A stretch of 64,000 nucleotides of DNA from Spirochaetales bacterium. Its GTDB lineage: Bacteria; Spirochaetota; Spirochaetia; Sphaerochaetales; Sphaerochaetaceae. The DNA is taken from positions 186,001-250,000 of the forward strand of contig JAHDQJ010000006.1 of NCBI GenBank assembly GCA_018433865.1. Reading direction: 5' to 3'. Made by a program: the position numbers and the translations under genes. Shown here one piece after another: positions 41,099-50,009 of this stretch. Positions within the stretch are counted from its first letter, which is position 1. Every line of letters starts with the position of its first letter. The notes beneath the pieces were generated by a model, which ran no database searches, had not been told where the DNA came from, and saw only the letters and a list, made by a program, of their open reading frames with translations.

Positions 41099-42427
41099 TT
41101 ACCTCTTTTTCTCTTCAGGAAACAGGCGTGCATGCAGATCGGTCCCGAACGAACCCGATCTGAACTGCTTCGATCGCAAGATGACCAATTGTGAGGGGAT
41201 GTTCGTGGTGATTCCCCCGATGTCGAACTCGATCAGCGCACGGATCATCGCATCGATGCTCCGCTGCCGTTCAGGAGTGTGCACGATGACCTTCGCGACC
41301 AATGAGTCATAGAACGGGCTGATGGTTGCACCTTGGAAAAGGTGGGTATCCACGCGTACCGCAGGCCCCAACGGAGGGTTGAACAGGGTGACCTTTCCGG
41401 GAGTCAGGGCATTCACACGGCACTCGAGTGCATGCCCGTACAGCCGTGTCGTCCGATCGGGAAGTTCCAAGGATTTTCCCGAAGCGACAAGCAACTGTTG
41501 CCTGATGATGTCGGTGTTGCTTACCAACTCGGTCACCGGATGTTCCACTTGGACACGGGCATTCACCTCCATGAACCAGTAGGACCCGTCTTGCACCAGG
41601 AATTCGATCGTTCCTGCTCCCTTGTACCCGAGTTGCCTGAACAGGCGGATCGCATCGGACCCCATCCGTTCACGCATGTGATCGTCGATGATCGGGGAGG
41701 GACTCTCCTCGATCAGCTTCTGATGATTCTTCTGGACCGAGCAATCCCGCTCCCCAAGATGAACCACATGCCCCTTGCCATCAGCGAGAAGCTGGATCTC
41801 GATGTGGCGCGGATTGGTGAGGTATTTTTCCATGTGGACCGTTCCGTCGCTGAAGAATGCGAGCGCTTCGCGGGATGCAATGGAAATCGCTTGCTCCAGT
41901 TCCTGCTCTTCCTTCACGATCCGCATGCCTCTCCCGCCACCTCCCGCAGATGCCTTGAGGATCACGGGATACCCGATTTCCTTGGCAATGCGCTTGGCCT
42001 CTTTCAGGCTTCCGATCGACTCCATGCTTCCCGGTGTCACGGGAACCTGTGCTTTCAGTGCCGAATGTCGTGCTTGTATCTTGTCCCCCAAAAGCCTGAT
42101 CGTCTCTGCCTCAGGACCGACGAATAGCAAGCCTGCATCACGCACGGCCTGTGCAAACCCAGCGTTCTCCGAGAGGAACCCTACGCCAGGATGGATCGCA
42201 TCACAGCGGGTTGCACAGGCTGCACTGATGATGTTCCTGACATTGAGATAGCTTTCCGAGGAATCATGCGGGCCGATGCACACGCTTTGGTCTGCAAGCC
42301 GGGTGTGCAGGGAACCGGCATCGGCACTCGAATGCACTGTTACTGTCCTGATTCCCATCTCCCTGCAGGTCCTGATGATGCGTACGGCTATTTCACCCCT
42401 GTTCGCGATCAGCAAGGACCGGATCAT
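41099..42427 (-). CDS. accC: Acetyl-CoA carboxylase, biotin carboxylase subunit
   Basis: A 442-residue ATP-grasp enzyme that carboxylates biotin on AccB. It opens MIRSLLIANRGEIAVRIIRTC and has ASAGGGGRGMRIV (ATP loop), HLGERDCSVQKNHQKLIEES, and FMEVNARVQVEHPVTE (metal and catalytic Arg). The start at 42427 overlaps the accB stop (ATGA); the longer frame to 42505 lies inside accB. Confidence 0.97.
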   Translation of the reverse strand: MIRSLLIANRGEIAVRIIRTCREMGIRTVTVHSSADAGSLHTRLADQSVCIGPHDSSESYLNVRNIISAACATRCDAIHPGVGFLSENAGFAQAVRDAGLLFVGPEAETIRLLGDKIQARHSALKAQVPVTPGSMESIGSLKEAKRIAKEIGYPVILKASAGGGGRGMRIVKEEQELEQAISIASREALAFFSDGTVHMEKYLTNPRHIEIQLLADGKGHVVHLGERDCSVQKNHQKLIEESPSPIIDDHMRERMGSDAIRLFRQLGYKGAGTIEFLVQDGSYWFMEVNARVQVEHPVTELVSNTDIIRQQLLVASGKSLELPDRTTRLYGHALECRVNALTPGKVTLFNPPLGPAVRVDTHLFQGATISPFYDSLVAKVIVHTPERQRSIDAMIRALIEFDIGGITTNIPSQLVILRSKQFRSGSFGTDLHARLFPEEKKR

Positions 42428-42852
42428 AACGGTTTGACCTCGAACAGCGGTTGGCCGAACTCCACCAGGACTCCTTGGTCCGCGAGGATGGCAACAATCT
42501 CGCAATCGTATTCCGCTTCAAGTTGGTTCATCAATTTCATGGCCTCGAGCGTACAGAGGACAGCCCCTTTGGTGATCCTGTCGCCCGGTTGGACATACGG
42601 AGGAGCATCAGGGGAGGGTGTCCGATAGAATGTGCCGACGATCGGGCTCGTGATGATCTTCGTCTCGGGTTTCCTCTCCGTTGCGCCAGGCGTCTCAGTC
42701 GTCGACCGGGGTGTGGGGACGGTGGCCGTTCCCTCCGTGTGGGCAGGTCTTTTCATGTGAACGGAATACTCCTCGCAGGTGATCTCAAGCTCACACAGCG
42801 GGGAACGCTCGAACATGGTGATCATCTGTTGCAATTCTTCCCGGTCCATCAT
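42424..42852 (-). CDS. accB: Biotin carboxyl carrier protein
   Basis: A 142-residue carrier. The N-terminal helix (DREELQQMITMFERSPLCEL) is followed by a Thr/Pro-rich linker (residues about 38-65) and the biotinyl domain with Lys 106 in LEAMKLMNQLEAEYDCEI. The start is the ATG after AGGAGGAA. It is the first gene of the acc operon, driven by a near-consensus promoter that shares a palindrome with the fab promoter. Confidence 0.96.
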   Translation of the reverse strand: MMDREELQQMITMFERSPLCELEITCEEYSVHMKRPAHTEGTATVPTPRSTTETPGATERKPETKIITSPIVGTFYRTPSPDAPPYVQPGDRITKGAVLCTLEAMKLMNQLEAEYDCEIVAILADQGVLVEFGQPLFEVKPL

Positions 42853-42894
42853 TTCCTCCTGCGGCCTGGGTTGCCTGGCCGATCTTTCGGCATG

Positions 42895-42953
42895 ATAGTA
42901 ACAATGCAGATGTATTGTGTCAATATTGACAAAAAAAGAAATAATGTAATAAT
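42895..42953. promoter_or_regulatory. Divergent acc and fab promoters sharing one palindrome
   Basis: TGTCAATATTGACA (42918-42931) is a perfect 14-bp palindrome that supplies TTGACA to both strands. Leftward: -35 complement of 42918-42923, 17-nt spacer, -10 TACTAT (complement of 42895-42900). Rightward: -35 TTGACA 42926-42931, 16-nt spacer, -10 AATAAT (42948-42953). A repressor bound to the palindrome would switch off both operons together, consistent with FabT/FapR-like logic; the regulator gene is not in the window. Confidence 0.75.
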
Positions 42954-43001
42954 AAGGAGGCGAGACACGAGTACCATACGAACCATGCGGAGGACCAAAG
43001 G

Positions 43002-43994
43002 ATGATCAAACCGGCTCATGTCCAGATAAGGGCAGTCGGCGCATATGTGCCACCAAGGCGGGTGACGAATGAAGAACTTGCCGAATCCGTGGAAACCAGT
43101 GACGAGTGGATCCGCTCCCATACCGGAATAGGGGCCCGTCACCTCGCTGAGGACGACGTTGCGACCAGTGACCTTGCAGTCGGTGCCGTCCGCGATATGC
43201 TCAGGCGGCACGGATTGCATACCGAACACATCGGTGCGATCATCTGTGCCACCGCGACCCAAGATTACCCGGGATTCCCTGCGACGGCATGCGTGATACA
43301 GGACAAGCTCGGCCTCCGGACCATACCTGCATTCGATATCTCAGCCGGATGCACGGGGTTCATCTACGCGCTTGAGTTGGCCAGGGGGTTGGTCTCCATG
43401 GGAACCGTAGGATCCGTCGTTGTCGTCGGAGCCGAGAAACTTTCCGCGGTGACCGACTGGAGTGATCGGAATACCTGTGTCCTGTTCGGCGACGGAGCCG
43501 GTTGTGTGTTGGTGGAACCTTCGGACGAGCAGGGAAGCGATATCCTTGACAGTGTCCTTCATGCGGAAGGCAGCGGTGCGGGCTATCTATGCATTCCCCG
43601 GGGAGGGACAAGATCTCCACTGGATCCCGGTGTGGTTCCTGAGGGGATGAAGTTGAAGATGGACGGCAGGGCAGTCTATAACTTTGCCGTCGGGGTGCTC
43701 GGAGAAGTGGTGGATGAATTGCTCAGTCGCAACCAGTTGACGATCGAGGATATCGATTGGATCGTTCCCCACCAGGCCAACAGCAGGATCATCAGCGCAG
43801 CCGCGAAGCGGTTGAAGATCGACCAAGGGAAATTTTTCGTGAATATTGCCGATTATGCGAATACCTCGTCAGCCTCCATTCCGATCGCCTTGCGTGACAT
43901 GGAGGAGCAGGGATTGTTGAAACGCGGGCAGTTGATCATGACGATCGGGTTCGGAGCAGGACTCACGTATGGAGGGAATCTATTACGATGGTAG
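43002..43994 (+). CDS. fabH: 3-oxoacyl-ACP synthase III
   Basis: A 330-residue condensing enzyme that starts fatty-acid synthesis from acetyl-CoA and malonyl-ACP. The catalytic triad is visible: Cys 117 in FDISAGCTGFIYAL, His in IVPHQANSRI (near 255) and Asn in NIADYANTSSAS (near 287). It ends in the typical GFGAGLTYGGNLLRW. The ATG at 43002 follows GGAGGACCAAAGG. It is the first gene of the fab operon and overlaps fabD by 7 nt. Confidence 0.97.
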   Translation: MIKPAHVQIRAVGAYVPPRRVTNEELAESVETSDEWIRSHTGIGARHLAEDDVATSDLAVGAVRDMLRRHGLHTEHIGAIICATATQDYPGFPATACVIQDKLGLRTIPAFDISAGCTGFIYALELARGLVSMGTVGSVVVVGAEKLSAVTDWSDRNTCVLFGDGAGCVLVEPSDEQGSDILDSVLHAEGSGAGYLCIPRGGTRSPLDPGVVPEGMKLKMDGRAVYNFAVGVLGEVVDELLSRNQLTIEDIDWIVPHQANSRIISAAAKRLKIDQGKFFVNIADYANTSSASIPIALRDMEEQGLLKRGQLIMTIGFGAGLTYGGNLLRW

Positions 43995-44935
43995 GATATG
44001 TGGCATGCTACCCCGGCCAAGGGGCACAGAAGGAACAGATGGCGCTGGACCTGTATGCGCGACACCCTCGGGTGAGAGAGTTGTTCACACTTGCGTCCGA
44101 TATCTCGGGTACCGATGTCTTGCGCTTGCTCACGGAAGCTGATGGACCGACATTGCAGAAGACGGAGGTCGCACAGCTTGCCATCACCGTCGCGAATCGC
44201 AGCGCAAGCATGGCTCTTGCAGAAAGGTCCCTCCCGATTGCCTGTCACGCCGGATTCAGTCTCGGCGAACTCACTGCATATGCGGCAGCGGGAGCGCTCG
44301 ACGATGAGAATCTTTTCAGGATCGTAGCAAAACGTGCTTCCCTGATGGCCCAAGCGAGCAAGGATGCACTCAGGATCCATGGAGAGCTCGGGATGTCCGC
44401 GGTGCTTGGAATTGGATTCGATGTGGTTTCCCGCATCCTTCAGGATGCCGGATCGACACAGGTGTTCTGTGCAAACGACAATGGTCCGAAGCAGGTGGTG
44501 ATCGCAGGAACCTTGGCCCATATCGAACAACTTTCCGAGCGGATCAAAGCCGCAGGAGCGCGGAAGATTGTCCCGTTACGGGTCTCCGGGCCGTTCCACA
44601 CCCCGTTCATGATACCGGCGGAGAATGAGTTCGGAAGCTTCTTGCAGGATATCCCATTCTCAGATCCGGTTGCTCCATTGTATGTGAATGTCTCGGGAGA
44701 TCGGGTCATGACCGCAGCGGCAGTCAAGAGCAGTTGCATCTCACAGCTCTCCTCTCCCGTCCGGTGGACACGTATCATGCAATCCATCGTTGATGCGCAT
44801 GAGGTGAGCGGTGTCCTTGAGGTCGGTCCCGGCACAGTCCTTTCCGGGCTGTGGCAAGCGGGAGGATACGGATTGTCCTGCCACAAGGCAGGAACCTGCG
44901 AGGATATGGATACATTGACGGAGGAAACAACATGA
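43988..44935 (+). CDS. fabD: Malonyl-CoA:ACP transacylase
   Basis: A 315-residue transacylase. CYPGQGAQKEQMALDLY is the N-terminal family motif, the nucleophile serine is in GFSLGELTAYAAAGAL (Phe in place of the more usual His before Ser), and the catalytic histidine is in GPFHTPFM near residue 202. The ATG overlaps the end of fabH, and its stop overlaps the fabG start by 4 nt. Confidence 0.95.
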   Translation: MVGYVACYPGQGAQKEQMALDLYARHPRVRELFTLASDISGTDVLRLLTEADGPTLQKTEVAQLAITVANRSASMALAERSLPIACHAGFSLGELTAYAAAGALDDENLFRIVAKRASLMAQASKDALRIHGELGMSAVLGIGFDVVSRILQDAGSTQVFCANDNGPKQVVIAGTLAHIEQLSERIKAAGARKIVPLRVSGPFHTPFMIPAENEFGSFLQDIPFSDPVAPLYVNVSGDRVMTAAAVKSSCISQLSSPVRWTRIMQSIVDAHEVSGVLEVGPGTVLSGLWQAGGYGLSCHKAGTCEDMDTLTEETT

Positions 44936-45666
44936 GCCGGACGGCACTGGTAACTGGCGGATCACGGGGGATAGGGAAGGAGATCGTACTCTCCCTGTTG
45001 CGAGACGACATTGAGGTCTGGTACCTCTCACGCTCGGAAGGCGAGGGGCCGGACCGGTTGTGTGAACAAGCGGGCGTCGCTGCCGGCAAGGCCCATTGGG
45101 TGCCTTGCGACATGGGGAATGCTCAGTCGGTCGCCGAAGCGCTCGATACGGTTCTCGCTGCCACCAATCGCGTCGATGTCCTGGTGAACAACGCGGGAAT
45201 CACGAGGGACGGCCTGATCATGCGGATGAAAGATGAATCATGGGAGGAGGTCCTCCGGGTCAACCTCACCGGTGCGTTCTTGACCTGCCGGAGGATCGGA
45301 CGGGTCATGGCCGCACAGAGATCGGGTGCGATCGTCAACGTATCCTCAGTGGTAGGCATCATGGGGAACGCGGGACAGACCAACTACGCTGCCTCGAAGG
45401 CCGGGCTCATCGGATTCTCAAAGAGCCTCGCACGCGAGCTGGCAGGCCGCTCGGTACGGGTGAATGTGGTTGCGCCCGGATTCATCGCTACCGACATGAC
45501 CTCCGTACTTCCCGAAACGGTGCGCCAGGAATTGGAAACACGTATTCCGCTGGGGCGGATCGGGCAGGCGAGGGAGGTTGCACAGGCTATTGCGTTCCTC
45601 TGTTCGGAGGGAGCTTCCTACATCACCGGCCAAGTACTCGCCATCGATGGCGGGATGGCCATGTAA
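44932..45666 (+). CDS. fabG: 3-oxoacyl-ACP reductase
   Basis: A 244-residue SDR acting on 3-oxoacyl-ACP. TGGSRGIGKE (cofactor), NNAGITRDGLIMRM (FabG-specific), catalytic Ser in VSSVVGIMGNAGQTNYAASK with the Tyr-x3-Lys, and VAPGFIATDM are all present. Its position between fabD and fabF supports FabG over a general SDR. The start is the ATGA overlap with fabD; the longer frame from 44851 lies in fabD. Confidence 0.96.
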   Translation: MSRTALVTGGSRGIGKEIVLSLLRDDIEVWYLSRSEGEGPDRLCEQAGVAAGKAHWVPCDMGNAQSVAEALDTVLAATNRVDVLVNNAGITRDGLIMRMKDESWEEVLRVNLTGAFLTCRRIGRVMAAQRSGAIVNVSSVVGIMGNAGQTNYAASKAGLIGFSKSLARELAGRSVRVNVVAPGFIATDMTSVLPETVRQELETRIPLGRIGQAREVAQAIAFLCSEGASYITGQVLAIDGGMAM

Positions 45667-45679
45667 AAGGAGAGAGGAT

Positions 45680-46930
45680 ATGAGACGAGTCGTGGTTACG
45701 GGGATGGGAACGGTGAATCCGCTCGGGACCCGTGTAGAGGAGTTCTGGCAGAATATCAAGGCGGGAAAGAGTGGGATAGGTCCCCTTACGAAGTTCGATG
45801 TGACCGAATATCCTGCTAAGATAGCCGGAGAGATCCGGAATTTTGATCCTTCGGATCTGCTGGATCGCAAGGAAGTGCGTTCCATGGCCGATTTCACCCA
45901 GTATGCGATGTATGCTGCGGTGCAGGCCATGCAACAAGCGGGACTCGACCAGCTTGATGATGCACCATTCGATCCCGAACGCTCCGGTGTATATATGGGC
46001 AATGGAATCGGAGGGTTTGAGGTTGTCGAGGACAATCTGGAGAAACTGTTCGAACGGGGTCCGCGTGCGGTGGCTCCCCTGACGATTCCCAAGCTGATCG
46101 CGAACGAAGCCGCGGGAAATATTGCGATGAAGTATGGGTTCAAGGGGCCATGCCACACCACGGTGACCGCCTGTGCCTCGGGTACCGATGCAATCGGGGA
46201 AGCATTCCATGCGATCAAGTTCGGCTTGGTAGACCTGGCGATCACCGGAGGGACCGAAGGAGCGATCACCAAGCTCGCTGTCGCAGGATTCTGTCGAATC
46301 CAGGCGCTCTCGACCGCGTGGAATGAAGAACCCGAGCTTGCCTGCCGTCCCTTTGATGCGAAGCGGGATGGATTTGTCATCGGAGAGGGAGCGGGGATCC
46401 TCATCCTTGAGGAGCTGGAACATGCGAAGGCCAGAGGTGCTGCCATTCTCGGAGAGATCGTGGGGTATGGGATGACCTGTGATGCCTTTCACCTCACCGC
46501 ACCCGACCCCGAAGGTTTCGGAGCGGCGCGTGCGATGAAGATCGCGATGCGCGAAGCGGGCATCGAGCCGACGATGGTGGATTATATCAACGCGCATGGA
46601 ACGAGCACGGAGGCGAACGACGTGATGGAGACGAAGGCGATCAAGCATGCGTTCGGCTCTCATGCGTACAACCTGAAAGTATCCTCCACCAAGTCGATGA
46701 CTGCCCACTTGATCGCGGCGGCCGGAGCCGTCGAGGCAATCGTCTCTCTCCTTGCGATCCGCGATTCGTTCATCCCCTGTACCTTGAACCTTTCCGAACC
46801 TGATCCTGCATGTGACCTTGATTATGTGCCGAACATCGGACAACATGGTACCATACGCTATGCACTCAGCGAATCGCTTGGCTTCGGCGGGCACAACGGA
46901 GCGTTGGTGTTTACAGGCTATGACGAGTAA
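45680..46930 (+). CDS. fabF: 3-oxoacyl-ACP synthase II
   Basis: A 416-residue condensing enzyme for chain elongation. Catalytic Cys 165 in TVTACASGTDAIGEA, the two histidines in INAHGTSTEAND and STKSMTAHLIAAAGAVEA (quoted in part), and the C-terminal SLGFGGHNGALVF match FabF. The ATG at 45680 follows AAAGGAGAGAGG; an earlier frame from 45578 lies in fabG. An acpP gene, which often sits between fabG and fabF, is not here. Confidence 0.97.
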   Translation: MRRVVVTGMGTVNPLGTRVEEFWQNIKAGKSGIGPLTKFDVTEYPAKIAGEIRNFDPSDLLDRKEVRSMADFTQYAMYAAVQAMQQAGLDQLDDAPFDPERSGVYMGNGIGGFEVVEDNLEKLFERGPRAVAPLTIPKLIANEAAGNIAMKYGFKGPCHTTVTACASGTDAIGEAFHAIKFGLVDLAITGGTEGAITKLAVAGFCRIQALSTAWNEEPELACRPFDAKRDGFVIGEGAGILILEELEHAKARGAAILGEIVGYGMTCDAFHLTAPDPEGFGAARAMKIAMREAGIEPTMVDYINAHGTSTEANDVMETKAIKHAFGSHAYNLKVSSTKSMTAHLIAAAGAVEAIVSLLAIRDSFIPCTLNLSEPDPACDLDYVPNIGQHGTIRYALSESLGFGGHNGALVFTGYDE

Positions 46931-46941
46931 AGGAGAGGCTC

Positions 46942-47397
46942 ATGGACAAGACATACGAACCGGTCGAAAATCTGTTGATCCACCGGTATCCCTTTCTCTA
47001 CGTGGATGAATTGTTGGAGGTGACGGAGGCAAAGACGGTCGGGAAACGATACTTCGGTCCCGATGAACCGTTCTTCAAAGGTCACTTTCCCGGGTATCCG
47101 ATCGTTCCGGGTGTCATCCTCATCGAGACGATGGCGCAATGCGGAGGCGCAGGGTTGAAGCAGCTGGGTGTATTGGACGACGCGGCGATGTTCGTGCTCG
47201 GTACGGTGGAGAAAGCAAAGTTTCGCAACCAGGTACGTCCCGGAGATACCGCACGCATCGAAGTGGAGAATGTCCGTGTCTCGAAGATGATGATCCGCCA
47301 AAGCGGAAAGATACTCGTTGACGACGCGGTTGCTGCCGAAGCCACGTGGATGTGCCTGGTGGCTTCGAAGCCGGAAGAAGAGGGGGTGGTCGGATGA
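46942..47397 (+). CDS. fabZ: 3-hydroxyacyl-ACP dehydratase
   Basis: A 151-residue hot-dog-fold dehydratase. HRYPFLYVDELLEV and the active-site block FFKGHFPGYPIVPGVILIET (His and Glu catalytic residues, near 53-72) identify FabZ. The ATG follows AAAGGAGAGGCTC. It overlaps fabV by 4 nt. It makes the trans-2-enoyl-ACP that FabV reduces. Confidence 0.96.
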   Translation: MDKTYEPVENLLIHRYPFLYVDELLEVTEAKTVGKRYFGPDEPFFKGHFPGYPIVPGVILIETMAQCGGAGLKQLGVLDDAAMFVLGTVEKAKFRNQVRPGDTARIEVENVRVSKMMIRQSGKILVDDAVAAEATWMCLVASKPEEEGVVG

Positions 47398-48581
47398 TCA
47401 TCAAGCAGAAAATCATGCGCAATGTCTCGCTGACAGCCCACCCTGCCGGATGTGCTGCCTATGTGGCTGAACAGGTAGCTTTCCTTGATGCCCAATCACG
47501 TCCGTCCGCTCCGGAAAATCTCCCGAAGCGGGTGCTCGTCATCGGGGGTTCGACCGGATACGGTCTGGCGTCGAGGATGGTCGGTGCGCTCATCGGAGGT
47601 GCCGCTACCCTCAACGTCTCGTTCGAACGCGAGCCGTCGGAGAACAAGGTGGCGACTCCCGGCTGGTACAACACCAAGGCGTTCGAGCGCGTGGCACACG
47701 AGCGGGGATTGTATGCGCAAAGTCTCTTCGGGGATGCGTTCTCCGCGGAGATGAAGGAACGGGTCGCTCGCGAGATCCGCGAACAGATGGGTCAAGTGGA
47801 CCTGATCGTCTACAGTCTGGCCTCTCCCATGCGCATCGATCCGGTGACCGGACAGACCTACAAATCGGTGCTCAAGCCGATCGGGAAACCCTATGCGGCA
47901 CTCTCGGTGGATGTGCCGAGCGGTATCGTGGAGACTGCGGTGATAGAACCGGCCGAGGATTCCCAGATCGAGGATGCGGTGAAGGTCATGGGTGGTGAGG
48001 ATTGGCAACTTTGGATCGACCATCTGCATGCCGAAGGTTTGCTCGCAGAGGGTGTGAAGACGGTAGCATATTCCTACATAGGTCCTCAGATCACCTATCC
48101 GGTGTACCGCGAGGGAACGATCGGGAAGGCCAAGGAGCATCTTGAGTCGACCGCTTCGCTTCTCACTGATCGGATGCGTGGGATAGGAGGATCTGCGTAT
48201 GTCTCGGTGAACAAGGCACTGGTCACACGAGCCAGCGCGGTCATTCCGGTGGTTCCCCTGTATATCGCGCTGCTCTATCAGGTCATGAAGGAGAAGGGGT
48301 TGCACGAGGATTGCACCCGACAGATGTACCGTCTCTTCATCGACCGACTCTATGCCGGTCCTGCCGTTCCCGTGGATGACGAGGGAAGGATCCGCTTGGA
48401 TGACTGGGAGATGCGGACGGATGTACAGGAGGAAGTCGACCGACGATGGAACATGCAACGCGAGGGTGAGCAGATGATCGGAGGAGACCTTGCGGGTTTC
48501 AAGGAGGAATACGACCATATCCATGGATTCGGATACTCCTCGATCGATTATGAACGTGATGTCGATCCCCGATCGATCTGA
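47394..48581 (+). CDS. fabV: Trans-2-enoyl-ACP/CoA reductase FabV
   Basis: A 395-residue enoyl reductase of the FabV type, unrelated in length to FabI. It has VLVIGGSTGYGLASRM (NADH site), SLASPMRIDPVTGQTYKSVL and the catalytic Tyr-x8-Lys in PVYREGTIGKAKEHL. FabV enzymes are resistant to triclosan, a family property. The start at 47394 (MIIKQKIMRN) overlaps fabZ; the longer frame from 47346 is inside fabZ. It is the last gene of the fab operon and the only enoyl reductase in it. Confidence 0.95.
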   Translation: MIIKQKIMRNVSLTAHPAGCAAYVAEQVAFLDAQSRPSAPENLPKRVLVIGGSTGYGLASRMVGALIGGAATLNVSFEREPSENKVATPGWYNTKAFERVAHERGLYAQSLFGDAFSAEMKERVAREIREQMGQVDLIVYSLASPMRIDPVTGQTYKSVLKPIGKPYAALSVDVPSGIVETAVIEPAEDSQIEDAVKVMGGEDWQLWIDHLHAEGLLAEGVKTVAYSYIGPQITYPVYREGTIGKAKEHLESTASLLTDRMRGIGGSAYVSVNKALVTRASAVIPVVPLYIALLYQVMKEKGLHEDCTRQMYRLFIDRLYAGPAVPVDDEGRIRLDDWEMRTDVQEEVDRRWNMQREGEQMIGGDLAGFKEEYDHIHGFGYSSIDYERDVDPRSI

Positions 48582-48676
48582 GACATGAATGAACCGGCCG
48601 GTCCTCCATGCATCGCGAAGGGGACCGGACTTGCATCCCGATCCGTATGTCGGATGAACGCATGCACGGATTTCTC

Positions 48677-48705
48677 TTGAAGAACCACTATACATATGTT
48701 ACCAT
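48677..48705 (+). promoter_or_regulatory. Candidate promoter of the radical-SAM gene
   Basis: TTGAAG (48677-48682) and TACCAT (48700-48705) with a 17-nt spacer end 6 nt before the ATG at 48712. No ribosome site precedes that ATG, so the transcript could be leaderless. Confidence 0.4.
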
Positions 48706-48711
48706 GGATGC

Positions 48712-49887
48712 ATGGACACCGCCTCCAAGCTCGATATCCTTGCAAGGGATGCTCAGTACGACCTCTCATGTGCATGTTCGACGAAAAGGCCTGAGGAGCA
48801 TCGAAAGCGTACCGATTCCGGATCCTGGCTCTATCCCGTCACCGTAGCAAGCGGCGGATCGGGCATCATGCTCAAGACACTGATGTCGAACATGTGTACG
48901 AACGATTGCAAGTACTGTCCCCTTCGGGAGTGCAATGACACCAGCAGGATATCGCTCCAACCGGAGGAACTCGCCAGGTTCTTCATGCAGCTTCAGGCAC
49001 AACGAAACCTGATCGGCATATTCCTCAGCTCCGGTGTCATCGGAAGTCCGGACAAGACGATGGATCGGCTGGTCGCAACGGCACAATTGCTTCGGAAACA
49101 GTATCGGTACCGAGGATATATCCATATCAAGATGATTCCGGGGGCCTCCCATGCGGCGATGGATGCCGCGCTCTCGCTCGCCTCCGCCGTCTCGTTGAAC
49201 ATCGAGACTCCGGGTGCTGCTCACTGTGCCAAACTCTCGGGCGCGAAGGACTATGAGAAGGATATCATCGGAGGATTGACCTATATCAGTGAGAAGACCG
49301 CGCCTGCAAGCCCATACGCCCGGGTCAACAAGACCAGTCAGTTCATTGTCGGGGCTTCGGATGAGTCGGACAAGGAGATACTCGCCTATACGTGGGGAAT
49401 GTATCGGCGGCTCGATTTCGATCGCCTGTACTACAGTGCCTACCAAGCAGGCTTGGGAGACCCTTCAATTCCAGGGGAACGACACCAAATGCCATCGGTG
49501 CTGCCTTCGGACATGCTGCCGTTGGCTGAGTTGCGCATGCCGCAGGGAAATCCTGCGATACTGATGCGTGAGCATCGGCTCTACCAAGCGGACTTCCTGT
49601 TCCGCCAATACGGATTCACCTACGGTGACCTCTTTTTCGACCATGGAGGGAATCTCGATCTCAGTGTAGACCCGAAACTGATGTGGGCCCAACGGAATCC
49701 CGATCGCTTCCCAGTGTCACTCTCGCGTGCTTCGAAAGAGGATCTGCTGCGCGTTCCCGGCATAGGACCGGTCATGGCCAAGAAGATCGTCGCGCATCGG
49801 AAGCATACCCCGATCAGCTCATTGGAGAGTCTTCGATTGCCGGAATACCTGCTGGAGCGGGCGAAGCCATATCTGGTTCTCCATTAA
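48712..49887 (+). CDS. Radical-SAM protein with helix-hairpin-helix, putative DNA modification/repair type
   Basis: A 391-residue radical-SAM enzyme. The [4Fe-4S] motif is Cys 62, 66 and 69 (CTNDCKYC), preceded by KLDILARDAQYDLSCACSTK and SGIMLKTLMSN as in the family of putative DNA repair radical-SAM proteins that are usually encoded beside a uracil-DNA glycosylase-like partner. Near residues 346-364 it has a helix-hairpin-helix (LRVPGIGPVMAKKIVAHRK) that should bind DNA backbone. No such glycosylase partner lies next to it here. It is flanked by fabV and a Na/Pi symporter. The family call is from recalled motifs. Confidence 0.85.
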   Translation: MDTASKLDILARDAQYDLSCACSTKRPEEHRKRTDSGSWLYPVTVASGGSGIMLKTLMSNMCTNDCKYCPLRECNDTSRISLQPEELARFFMQLQAQRNLIGIFLSSGVIGSPDKTMDRLVATAQLLRKQYRYRGYIHIKMIPGASHAAMDAALSLASAVSLNIETPGAAHCAKLSGAKDYEKDIIGGLTYISEKTAPASPYARVNKTSQFIVGASDESDKEILAYTWGMYRRLDFDRLYYSAYQAGLGDPSIPGERHQMPSVLPSDMLPLAELRMPQGNPAILMREHRLYQADFLFRQYGFTYGDLFFDHGGNLDLSVDPKLMWAQRNPDRFPVSLSRASKEDLLRVPGIGPVMAKKIVAHRKHTPISSLESLRLPEYLLERAKPYLVLH

Positions 49888-50009
49888 TTGGAATCATTTT
49901 AAAATCATTGCAGTCAAACAGTAATAGGCAACAACGGCTCCGATTGTGCCCCCTTTTCAATCCAATCCTACTCTGATACAGTCTAGGGTGGTTTGAACGA
50001 GGAGCTCGC

